In this document: positions 1 through 10,234 of the stretch, one piece after another
Layout of the letters: every line of letters starts with the position of its first letter
How positions within the stretch are numbered: position 1 is the first letter of the stretch
Assembly (NCBI GenBank): GCA_024138025.1
Contig: JAMXBD010001434.1
Span: 62,001-126,000, forward strand
Reading direction: 5' to 3'
Length of the DNA stretch: 64,000 nucleotides
Origin: Combretum micranthum
Taxonomy: Eukaryota > Streptophyta > Magnoliopsida > Myrtales > Combretaceae
Translations under genes and position numbers: made by a program
Notes under the pieces: generated by a model
What the model was told of the DNA's origin: nothing
Database searches by the model: none
What the model saw: the letters and a program-made list of their open reading frames with translations, nothing else

Positions 1-240
1 GACTAGAAGAAGTGGAAATTAAGTCTCTTAAGAACTGTTAAGGCTCCTGCAAATGATTGCTATCACTCTCATACACACAAATCTACATTGTACTAGGATA
101 ATTTTTTCACGGACCTTTTATTAGATCTGCATTATGAAATAAAACGGCTACTTATGTAAAAACAAGACCAGCAAGAGACGTAGCATGTTCCCTTATAACA
201 GATGCGACTAAAGATATATTAAGGGAAAGACCTCATGTAC

Positions 241-2031
241 CTTCTCTGAGTTACTCAAAGGGCCGGGAAATTTTGCAGATGATATTTCCTTCTTCACAAC
301 CACAGAACACTTTCGTATGAGACCATCCTCACTTCCAAATCTAGAAAATCTACGTCTTGGCATGCCCTCGTTCGAGGTTGGTGTTGCAAAATCATTTCTA
401 TTGTTCCTCACCGACTCCAATTCACGAGTAAGTCTCATAATTTCATCGCTCCGTTTGCTCAGTGACGCTTCTAACTCACGCACCTTACTATCTAATTTAA
501 CAACTGCATTATCCTTTTCATCATTCGATGCTTCAAGCTTTTCCATTGTTTCAAGGAGTTTGGATATTTTCGCGTTTGCAAGCTCAACTTCAGAAACTTT
601 GTCCTTCAATTTAGCATTCAAGTCCTTTTCCAATAAATCATACTGGTTCCATATAAATTTTTTCTCTGCCACCAGTGCAGATACCTCAAAGTTCTTTTCT
701 GCAATCATCTTATCACGCTCAGCCTTTAGCTTTCTTATTTCCTCTTCTAATAGCTGAGTATTCTGTGGCAATCCCTCAATACCATCTGCAGACTCCTTGC
801 AGTGTCTACCCGATCTTCGTCTTTTATCAGATTCTGCTGAAGCCGTTGAAGAAGAACCCTGCAAGCCAGGGAAGGCTCAACCCAAAGTAACCTAAAGTGC
901 AAGAAAAAAGACATGTTTCTTGAAACAAACCTTATGGTGACCTCGCTTTTGCATAAGGAATTCCAAACATTCTTTGACATCTGCTAAATCACCTTCTGCT
1001 TGGTCTGCACACAAAAGATAAGATTCACATACCATATGATTAGATGCCCCATAAACCAGCACTCAAAAGCTCAACAGGTTACCATAGGAAACTAGAGAAC
1101 TTGGATATTAGTTAAACAATTTCCCATTCTCATAAACCGCAGTTTCAGATTGTAGTTTAAATCATTGAGATCAGAAATCAGTAGTTGAAAATAGTATTTA
1201 ATATTAAATCATGCTTTCATTTTTGCAATATGACAAGACTCATGGGGACAAACTTATGATGAGAAAATCACAATTTTCAGCATAAAAATCTACGAGGCCA
1301 GAAAAATTTCCCTTGCTAAGCACAATCAAACAGCACAATAATAAGCTTTCCAAAGAACAACATTATTCCAACTTTCTGGTGATTAAAAAACAATATACAT
1401 AAATGTTGAATTGTTGCCAAATAACCACAAAATCCATACTAAAATCAATCAGTTTATTTATTAACAAGACCACACAAACTTCAAAACCCTAATTCAAATA
1501 ACTATAAAGATTCACCCCGTTGAACTAAAAGTATATAAACACAAATCACAAAAAGAAGAAGAAGAAGAAAATTAATATTTAACCTGACTTCAATTTGCAC
1601 AAAAGAGCCTCTCTTTGCTTTAAACCCAAAGCCAAATCCATCTTCGCATCACCAAGCGAATGCATCATCTCTTGAATCATTAAATCCCCTTTCAACTTCA
1701 TCCAAAAAAAAAAGGAAAAAAAAATCAACAGCCCAAATTAAAAAAAAAAAGTCGCGAAAACCCTAAATCGCCAAATTTCATCATAAAACCCTAATGTTCC
1801 AACAAAAGCAAAATAAAGCAGGCCCTGTACCTGTGAGATTTGGTCTCTAAAGAACTCGACATCAGACTCCCACTTACGATGTTGGAATTTAATGCGATCT
1901 TCGAGGAGACTTCTCTCTTTAAGTAAAGTCTGAAGCTGTGATTGCTGCGTATTTAACATCTGTACTTCGGAATTAAACACTTTACGCCATTTTTTGCGGT
2001 CGGAAGAGACCGAGTCTTTCTTGTTTGCCAT
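241..2031 (-). CDS. coiled-coil protein of unknown function, four exons seen, 3' end unresolved
   Basis: Minus-strand gene. Exons read as 1831-2031, 1584-1695, 931-1004 and 241-858. Each intron has GT/AG ends and the frame is kept at every join (phases 0, 1, 0). The start MANKKDSVSSDRKKW follows an AT-rich leader. The joined part is 335 residues. It is rich in Glu, Lys and Leu with heptad-like spacing: residues 20-70 (QMLNTQQSQLQTLLKERSLL) and a long stretch in the last exon (LEEEIRKLKAERDKM onward) look like coiled coils. A basic cluster (DKRRRSGRH) near residue 140 and another (PRRRFSRFG) near residue 305 could be nuclear-localisation signals; that is inference. A donor-like GTACATGAG follows codon 335. 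The next exon may lie in 1-60 (an acceptor-like TTTGCAG near 33-39 on this strand) or outside the window; reading through instead gives a stop at 208. I do not recognise the family. The locus is real with high confidence; its function is unknown. Confidence 0.8.
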
Positions 2032-2400
2032 TGTAAATTAGAATTTCAACGGATTAAAGAACAGAGAGACACAAAGAATGATAAAGTTTCAATCTTTGAG
2101 AACAAATTACAAAAAGCACCACGCAAATTAGGGCTTATGTGTGAATTGGGAATTTTAGGACCGTTAGGAGAGAAATTTGAAAAAACAAGAAAGCGGCAAA
2201 GAGTCAGGTAAGGACCGTGCATACAAGGGGTGCCACTTGTAGGGGGTACTGAGTAGTGCAGTGGGGGTTTGGCTTGTGGGAAATGAAATTACCAAAACTG
2301 CCCCTATTGGAGGGGGTACTTGCCTATTTGGTGTTATTTTACAATATAATTGTAAAAATTTTATAAAAAAGTTGCCCATTTAAGTATAATTTTTTTATTA
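2032..2400 (-). promoter_or_regulatory. 5' leader and proximal upstream region of the coiled-coil gene
   Basis: This is the sequence just upstream of the minus-strand start codon at 2031. It is pyrimidine-poor and AT-rich, with no convincing TATA box at a fixed distance. Short reading frames here (for example 2164-2379 on the minus strand) show no protein-like composition. Promoter assignment rests only on position. Confidence 0.35.
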
Positions 2401-2929
2401 AAAAAGTACACTTTAATAAAAGTGTCATATGGATGAAAAGATTTCTAATTGTGCTGCATTTATTTGCAATTTACCAGGAATAGCATTATTACTTTCCTTT
2501 TTAAAGAATAAGATATGAAAAGAAAAGGAAAATACTTGAAATTCTAACATGAATGAATTTAGCAAGGAATTTATGAAAACTAAAGATATATAAATACAAC
2601 TACAGCCTACAATGAGAGGAAACTGTTAGAAGAAATCATTGTTTTCTTGCACGAAAGCATCCGCCTATCATTTGATTTCCACTCTAAGAAATTGCTAAAT
2701 CTGCTTGATTTGCATCTATAGCTTCACTAAATCTAATTTGGCTCATATTTCTGTTGTACAATCATGAGAGTAAAGAATAGCAATTAGCGTTAAGACCGGT
2801 AAATATGTTTGCTTTAATAGTTTGTTTTTTATCAGTATCTATATTGATAGTTATATTATATCTATTTCATATTTGTATATAGTCTGTTTGATTAGTTTAT
2901 GAGTAAATATGTCAATTTTTTCATCAGTA

Positions 2930-2961
<32 letters not shown>

Positions 2962-3476
2962 TCAAATGAAAACAACAAAAGATAAGAAAACAAACAGATA
3001 AAACATTATATATCAATTTGTAAATATTTTTTTAGAAGAAAAAAAATGAAAGCTATTATATAAATTAACATGTCATTATAATTATTATGAATTTGACATT
3101 ATAATGACATGTTAATTTATGATAATTAGGATATTTTAGGGTATTTTCAATACCTAATTATAATGACATTACAATTATGGTATCAATTGTAAAAAAAAAA
3201 AAAAAAAAGAGTTTTCATGAGTTTGAGGACTACCATATTAAAACCAAACAATTATCACATTTAAATTCTTGGACTAAAATTAATTTTTTAATGCTCAAAA
3301 AGTGTATCCATATTATAAAGAATGCTATTATGGTTTATCAAAATTTCAAATCCAAAACATATATTAAATATACAAAGACAAGGGAAAAGAAAATTTTTAT
3401 TTTTTTATGTTGCCTCATACGCGCCTACATACCTTTTAATCGAAATCAGATAATAATAGTTCTTTTTTACAAAAAC
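2401..3476. other. AT-rich intergenic DNA with poly-A tracts and a hairpin
   Basis: About 1.1 kb without a gene. It holds long A or T runs (around 2940-2960 and 3191-3208), a perfect inverted repeat listed separately, and short open frames made of low-complexity Lys/Asn/Ile codons. I see no recognisable protein or RNA gene. Confidence 0.5.
3060..3120. repeat. perfect 23-bp inverted repeat with a 15-base loop
   Basis: The arms are 3060-3082 and 3098-3120, and they are exact reverse complements with core AACATGTCATTATAAT. The spacer is 3083-3097. Fragments of the same motif (ATAATGACAT) recur at about 3160-3170. It could be a MITE core or a folding site; there is no gene on either side within 1 kb. 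Confidence 0.85.
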
Positions 3477-3479
3477 TTA

Positions 3480-3865
3480 TAGCTCGTTCACTTGAAATGA
3501 AAAGCTATTTATTTCCTTCTCGCTCGAAGTAAAACTACTATTACGATGTTCACTTGAGATGAGTGACAATTCATAATGAATTGCTATTACGATAGCAATC
3601 CATCTCACACCATGAATTACCATTAATGGTTTATTTTTCAACTTTCTCATAAATACCCCTATTTTGAAAATATCATCTGTATAATTGTCCTCTCTCTATA
3701 ATAAATATAAGGGACATTATATAGATTTTACCTTTTACCCTAATAAATGCTTGTTTTACTTTTTATACCAAGTGAACATTGTAATTGCCATTATAACCCT
3801 ATTACATTTCCTTTGACTTGAAATTCCATTCGTCTCTTATTCCATACGGCAAAGTGAACGAGCCA
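3480..3865. mobile_element. MITE with TAGCTCGTTCAC ends and TTA duplication (Harbinger/Tourist-like)
   Basis: The left end reads TAGCTCGTTCACTTG and the right end, reversed and complemented, reads TGGCTCGTTCACTTT. TTA precedes the element (3477-3479) and follows it (3866-3868). The interior carries more GTTCACTT and AAGTGAAC motifs, as subterminal repeats do. The 386-bp length, non-coding content and 3-bp TTA duplication fit a Tourist-like MITE of the PIF/Harbinger superfamily; the superfamily call is inference from the duplication. Confidence 0.65.
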
Positions 3866-4294
3866 TTAGTGCGTCGGTCTCTTTTTATTTTTTTTAACTC
3901 TTCTCACTTTAAGTTTTTTCTTTTAATTTTAAAGTTTAATATAAATGGACTTTTTAATATGAGAACCTATGAACTACCAATTTAGTTTTATTTTAAGAAA
4001 TATGACTTTTCCTAAGTGATAAAAACTTTATGTACATATATGTATTGTTGTTTACTTTCAAATTTTTCTTATCTATTACATTTTTACCTTTTTATTTTTT
4101 TATATTTTTTTACATTTCAATTATAAAAAAGTATAAATAAATAAATAAACACAACACTGGAAGGTAACCATCAAAGCCATAACTTTATTTCACTTCTTTT
4201 TCCTTTTTGTTTATATATTCCCATATATATATATATTATTTATTATTGTCATATATATATAGAAAAGAAATAAAACAAGCAAATACTTACTAGG

Positions 4295-4504
4295 GTGACA
4301 ACAATGCACGTAAGTGGATGTGGGAACAGGCTAAGCATTATTCAATCCAATAGCTTCGGCGAGTACGGTGGCAATGGAGTGGTCGAATTAGCTTCTGAGT
4401 ATGTGGTCATCAAATCAAATATCAACGTTAATACTTCTTTCAAATTAGAGAAAATCAGTTTGACCTCTGGAAGAGGAAGTGATGATTTGCTTGAATGGGA
4501 GTGA
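4295..4504 (+). other. short open frame, possible gene fragment of unknown origin
   Basis: A 69-codon frame begins MTTMHVSGCGNRLSII and ends SGRGSDDLLEWE. Its composition is more protein-like than the AT-rich frames around it (mixed Gly, Ser, Glu, Val). I recognise no domain, and no splice-joined continuation is obvious on either side. It may be a decayed exon or chance. Confidence 0.2.
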
Positions 4505-5016
4505 AATGGACTTGTTATATATGCCCCTCGAAGAGCTCCAAGGATATCTATTTATACCGGAATGAGCTCGCTTTTCAAAGGAAACAGATTAATGGAGTCA
4601 AAGATTTGTTCTTTTACATTAATGGGTTAAGAACATTTTAATGCTTTTTATTGATGAATTTGACCATCATAGTTCCCATGTATAGATCTATTCTGGAAAG
4701 CTTGTAATTGTGGTCAAAGATTCATCCGCATAAATGGATTCATGAACATTCCTCATTTAATTTTATCAAGAGGAACTTGAATCGCTCAACGGCCACCATA
4801 GACCCAAAAATGGCTCATTTTGATGTTTTTTGTAATCTCTTTTTTTTAGTATTTTCTTTTTTTTTGCTTTTTCTTTTTCAATTTTCCTTTTATTATTATT
4901 ATTTTTTAAAAAAATCAATCCTAAAGAAAATAACTATATGAAGGTAAAAATGGAATATCAACAATAGTTAAATTTAAATATAGTCATCTTCTCAACCAAA
5001 ACTTTTCAAAATCCTA
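4505..5016. other. intergenic stretch with no recognisable feature
   Basis: AT-rich, with a T-rich tract near 4850-4900. I see no gene, terminal repeat or motif that I can support. Confidence 0.4.
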
Positions 5017-5035
5017 TGTCATCTATACTTAGTAT

Positions 5036-5376
5036 CCATGCCAAAACCAACTCACCCCCTTACACACTTTTAGCATCCACATACCCAAGACCAAAGGATC
5101 ATAATGGATATCGGTGTGCATGTCATCCATGATACTTGGAATATTACAAAGTGAGTAGGGAATCCTAGAATGATAGTAATTAGACACATTCTTGCTGCTC
5201 ACTATCCATGACAAAACCAATTAGCCACCTATATGTTCAGTTAATATCCTCATCCTTAAAACCCTAATAATCATGATGAACATCCACATACAAATCATCA
5301 TCGATGCTTGAAACATTTAAAAAGTGTGATGAAGCCTAATACAACGACAATCAAACACATTATTGCATGTTACATG
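5036..5376. repeat. diverged tandem duplication, period about 170 bp
   Basis: Two adjacent units begin CCATGCCAAAACCAACT (5036) and CCATGACAAAACCAATT (5206). They share further blocks such as GATACTTGGAA / GATGCTTGAAA. The duplication lies near the end of the minus-oriented LTR. Confidence 0.5.
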
Positions 5377-6027
5377 CTCCTAAACTAAGGCAATATATGT
5401 TGGTTAAATTTTATTGAATATAAGTCAAACAAACCATGCATTTTCGGTGTCCCATAAATACAAATACGTATAAGAGTACTCATGACTCCACTAAACAAAA
5501 ATAGCGAGAAACAAAAGGGTATGAATCATGCATCGAAGGTTACCAAAGCCTCCAGTACTTGCCAAAAAAGAAAAAAGAAAAAGTAATCTCATTCGATTTA
5601 CTCCTTCGACTAACTATCGACGAGCAAAGTCCACTGCAATATTTTATCCAAATTCTCATTTCCACATATAACCCCATTGCAACTTCATCCTAACTCCAGT
5701 AGACTATATCTATCTTAGAGCTACCCTATTAACTGCCACCGAGCCATGCAACTCATCCCATGAGGTCTTAGGCGCCTGAATTACTACATCATCCTAAAGT
5801 TGCAATTAAGTCGTAACTTAGTCCAAGGTTGTCACTTTATGGGATAAGTAGTTACACAACAAGCAACATGCCTCAGATTTATTTATCTATGCTAACAAGC
5901 AACATACAATCATTGTATGCTTGATCCATATGTCCCAGTTAATTTTCTATAAGCTTAAGCCACTACGAATTTGTTCATAAGTCCAAATGTCTATATTAAG
6001 GTAGTTTCCCACATATCATTAGTCAAT

Positions 6028-6304
6028 GGGTGAATTACTCTATAAGATCACAATGTTTGAGAGTGAATTTATCCGAGGTCACAGCGTTTACAGAAGTAGA
6101 TCAATTGAGGTCAAATTAACACACTCGCCAATAGGAGAAAATTTTAATTAAAACTCAGAAGATTTGCTAGGTATGACACGTATCACTAGTGGACTTATTT
6201 GATCCACTTCCCTAAACGTTGTGACTTCAAATAAACCACTCTAAATATTGTGATTTCAAATGAACTTACCCCAAACATTATGATATTTTTGTGTAATTTA
6301 CTCC
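6028..6304. mobile_element. MITE with long terminal inverted repeats and 9-bp duplication (Mutator-like), copy 1
   Basis: The left end is GGGTGAATTACTCTATAAG. The right end, complemented, is GGAGTAAATTACACAAAAA, and the inverted similarity runs about 40 bp. Flanks TTAGTCAAT (6019-6027) and TCAGTTAAT (6305-6313) match at 7 of 9, as expected for an aged 9-bp Mutator-type duplication. A second copy lies at 62958-63265. Non-coding. Confidence 0.7.
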
Positions 6305-7940
6305 TCAGTTAATTCATCATCTTATTATTATTTATTGAATTAACAAGGTTAGGGTTTGATATTGTTCTCTTAATAAGTTAGAAAGCTAATCTTAATTTTA
6401 TCCTGCGATCACTTTTAAGGCAATTATATATATTTAATCTATAATATGGGAATTAAGTCTATGTACTGCTCTTGAGGAATCTCAAGTACGAGTAATTAAT
6501 TTATTCATATCGTCGGGGTAGGAAACATCTCCTTCCTCATCATAAAAAAAAAAAAAAACCTGAAATGAGTATTTCTGCAAAGTTCTACTTAAACTTTCAA
6601 ATTCTATTTCATTATTTTTATCAAAAATCAGATTTTGTGAAACTCTAACTTAAAAATAACCATAACTTGCTCATTTTAACTCGTAATTTCACATATTAGA
6701 TACCGTTTTCTACCTACTCGAAAAAATCTATTTATTTTTAAGATAATTTTTTACATTTAAATCCATTGGGTTCTAAAACGGTCGATACAGATTAATCATG
6801 AAAATTCCAGCTCTCAAATTGAAATTTTTCTAAGTTCCACATCATTCAAAATCCCCAAACAAACATATAGATATTTATATAGTTGAAAAATCCTTTCATA
6901 CATATATGAACTCATATTATATGCATGATTATAGTGGGTTGTCTCAACAACAATTTTTCATAACATAATTTATTTTAGAGTTAAAGAACGAAGTTTACAA
7001 TTTCTTTTTAAGTTGTTGGAGTGAAAACGGAAAAAAAAAATGAGTTAGGTAAATGACTATTTCCTTATTATAACTATATTTTTTTAACTTTTCAAGAAAA
7101 AGTTTATTTCCCAAATTTGGTTTTTTTAAGTTATCTATCAATTTTATTTCTTAAGTGACCTTTTAACTAGTGAGTTGATTTTAGCTGGACTAAAAATACT
7201 TATCTTGTTCTTAGTGTTTTAAGTATTGGTATAAATCTTATGAAGAAGTATTTAAGGAAAATTTTAATAACAAAGGATTATCAACATTAAGGTTAATAAT
7301 AATTTCATTTTGGTATTTTGAAAAGAGAGAGTAATGGAACCACACAATTAGATTTAAAAAAGCTTTACATAATAACAATATTAAAATTTATAATGAACTA
7401 TTTAAATTTTTGAAAAGAATGTTATTGAAACATAATACGAAGTTTTAATAGGAATTTTTCCAATGACAAAAAAAAATCTTTATAGTGAGTTTTAGTCTTA
7501 TTTTTATAGAAGAAAAGAACTCCTTTTTATTTATCAAGACAAACAACAATATGATCATGAATGAATATGAACTTGTAGTTATATAGTGTGACAAAAATAC
7601 TCATATAAAGGATAAAAGACATAGGAAATTAAATAGGCACATAAGGTAAAGGTCAAGTATTAGGAAGTCTTAGCTCGTATCAAGGCTTCACGGACTTAGA
7701 CATTGGCAAATCTTGAAGAAAAACAGAAAATATATAAGAAAATCATGGGTTCGTAGATTTATGTCAAAACTCCCAGTTAGATTATGGCAAGTCTAATAGA
7801 AAGAAGAAAAATTGTTTTCACTTGATGAGGATAAGTTTAAGACTATAATGACTAATCATAATAATTGTATGAAATAAACAAAGTGCAAGAAAGTAAGAGC
7901 AAAATTAAAAGTTAGATTTGTGAGATTTAGGCTCTAATAT

Positions 7941-7960
7941 CACACACACACACACACACA
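7941..7960. repeat. (CA)10 microsatellite
   Basis: Ten uninterrupted CA units inside the minus-oriented LTR. Confidence 0.95.
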
Positions 7961-9099
7961 TACATAATACATATATGAAGTTAGGTTTGTAGCATGAATT
8001 AAAAAACAACATAAAACAATATAATTATAAAGAGCATAGAGTTGAACAAGACATGAGCAAATGGTTATTTTCATGATTTCTTCCCTAGTAACAAGCTCAT
8101 GGGGTTTTAGAAATCAAAATAACAAGATGATCATATAATGTCGATATGAAAAGAAGACGGGTTTAGAATTTACCTAAGTTTATGGTGATGGAAGGCGATA
8201 GGTGATGATGAATGAAAGAAAAATTTATAGAAATTGTGTAGAGAGGGGGAGAATGGCTCATGGTCAAGAGGAGGAGAGGAGGAGTGTGAAGTTGTGATTT
8301 TACAAGAGTTTGGTTAAGGAAAAGAAAATGTGTATAAAGAATAAGAAGGAGGAGGTATTTATAGAGTTTGGAGTAGAAATTTAGATGTATTAAATAAAAT
8401 AAAAATAAAAAAATAGATAGTGGAGAGAGGGGGGAGGCATATTTTGGCTTTGAGGAGACAAAGAAATTGATTATTTGTATTTTTGTAATGCAAAGTATAA
8501 ATGTAAGATATGATATGTATAGAGTTTTATGGGAAATGAAATGTAAAAGATAGATGCGTAAGAGTGTAAGAATATGTATAGAAAAGTAGAGAAAGTAAAA
8601 TAGTAATGAATATTAAAGAATAATAACTTGAATAGTAGACAAAACAAATTAATACCAGTAGTAAAGAAAATACACGCAAACGAACTAAATCTGATATTTT
8701 TAGATACAAAAAAAAATTATAAAATTGATATTTTATGTATCCTCATATTATTATCAGTCTAAAGGTGTTACGAAATATATTTACCATTTTGCATGTCCAT
8801 ACCCTAATTTTGAAAACTGATCACGTTCATGTCCAAAACATACTAAATTTTGATGAAACTGATCTTTTTAAGTTGTATTACATTATTACAAACTATAATC
8901 TATGATTATCTCATTTTTATTGTTTTAAGATTTAGAGCATGGGATTGCTAGATCTAGATTCACTAGGGTTTGCTATTGGCTTAGTTGGTTTTAAGGTTTC
9001 CAGTTGACTTCTGGTTCAATGGTTTAAGCATAAAACTTAACATAAAATCTAAGGGTTTACAACCTATCATCCTTAAAGAAAGTTTTGTCCTTTAAACTT

Positions 9100-9560
9100 T
9101 GCTTTCATACCTAATTTGTCGAACAAACTCGGGTGTCTTCGCCAAAACCAAGGTCACTCAATCGTTCAGACTTGGAACAATGATGAAGTACTCGTTTGGA
9201 ATCTCAGATTTTCTGAAGGCCATCTTCATTAATCTCACTGTGAAAGTGATTCTGCCCATTGCCAACTCTTAAATCATACATGGAATCAAAAGTATCTCTA
9301 GGATTACCTTCTTCCTCCCCTCCTACCGAGTAGAGGTCCTTGGGACAAGGCTATATCATCGAGAACAGGCAACTGCTCTTATGAAGAGGAGTCAAATAGT
9401 CATCGACAACAAGGCCATTCCCTTTACCTTTCTTTCCACCATGTTCTAGGCAATTGGGATTAACTGCATTGTATATGAAGGGAAGAAGTTTGACCAAGAT
9501 TACCATCGTGAGTAGCTTCACTTACAGTTTGGGAAGAACTATAACTCTTACTGGTCATAG
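9100..9560 (+). pseudogene. coding-like stretch with in-frame stops, unknown family
   Basis: One plus-strand frame stays protein-like for about 140 codons, broken only by a few stops. It includes segments such as NSGVFAKTKVTQSFRLGTMM, YSFGISDFLKAIFINLTVKV and IVIDNKAIPFTFLSTMF. The codon content is unlike the AT-rich DNA around it. I recognise no family. It lies between two solo LTRs, so it may be a scrap of a retrotransposon or of a host gene. The call is low confidence. Confidence 0.25.
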
Positions 9561-10229
9561 TGAATAGAAAATAATCGCTCAAAGATAGAGATTTCAGCGA
9601 AACTTAGCAACCAAGAACTGTAAAAAAGAATAAAGCCGTTGCGACGAATGAATATTTATAGATCTCGAAGAAACCTTTGAGTAAGGGAGTAATGATGAAA
9701 TTATGAATAGTTGTGAGCCCCTAGCCATTAGATGAGCAATTGTCCTAAAACCAACAATCAGATTAGATGGCGTAAAATGATGCTGTTTGACAGAGTATGA
9801 ACATAATAACCGTCACATCCTCCCTTCATGACGTATACCCATGGGAAGATATTCTAGCCATAATTTGAAAAGTCAGCCTTCGAAATGCTCTAAAAAACAA
9901 TGCCTTGATTGACTTGATAGGGCCTAGAACTACTACTTAACTCACGACATATCAACCATTCTAACAAACTGTACTTGAACTTGACTTGGTTGGACATGTG
10001 TCTAGCTTACTTAGCTTACTCCATATAAAGTGGTGGGGAGAGGAGGAGAACAACTCTTGATGGTCCATTTTGAATTATATGGCCACCTAAGTCAAACCTA
10101 ATATACTAATGGGCGGGACCGATCTGACAGGCCCAAACTCCATAGGAATAACTTATTATGGGTGACCCAGCCCTATGACCAACCTTGGCGATCGCTTGGT
10201 CGCCTCTGCCTTACTGATTGCTCGACACA
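9561..10229. other. intergenic stretch between two LTR relics
   Basis: About 670 bp with no gene I can support. It is less AT-rich than its surroundings, and a GTCACATCCTCCCTTCATGA segment near 9810 resembles a gypsy LTR terminus on the minus strand. Otherwise unassigned. Confidence 0.35.
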
Positions 10230-10234
10230 AGTAA

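Larger units (their letters stand above)
5017..9061 (-). mobile_element. long gypsy-type LTR (probable solo LTR), minus orientation
   Basis: Read on the minus strand it starts TGTAAACCCTTAG at 9061 and ends in TGACA at 5017. The flanks TCCTA (5012-5016) and ACCTA (9062-9066) match at 4 of 5 bases, as an aged 5-bp duplication would. Minus-strand blocks at about 6.55-8.95 kb align by eye with plus-strand blocks at 55.8-58.2 kb (shared core CCATAACTTGCTCATTTTA). The blocks at 5.3-6.0 kb align with plus-strand DNA at 55.3-55.7 and 59.2-59.6 kb. The size of about 4.0 kb (about 3.6 kb without the MITE and a tandem duplication) and the TGTAA...TGACA ends fit the long LTRs of Tekay/Del-type chromoviruses; this family name is inference. 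There is no coding sequence. Confidence 0.5.

Noticed and set aside
317..757. Plus-strand open frame opposite the coiled-coil exon
   Set aside because: It is the complement of a well-supported exon; its Ser/Leu/Phe-rich composition is the usual shadow of a Lys/Glu-rich gene.
3177..3482. 101-codon Lys/Ile-rich frame
   Set aside because: It starts in a poly-A run, is low complexity, and runs into the MITE end; no domain.
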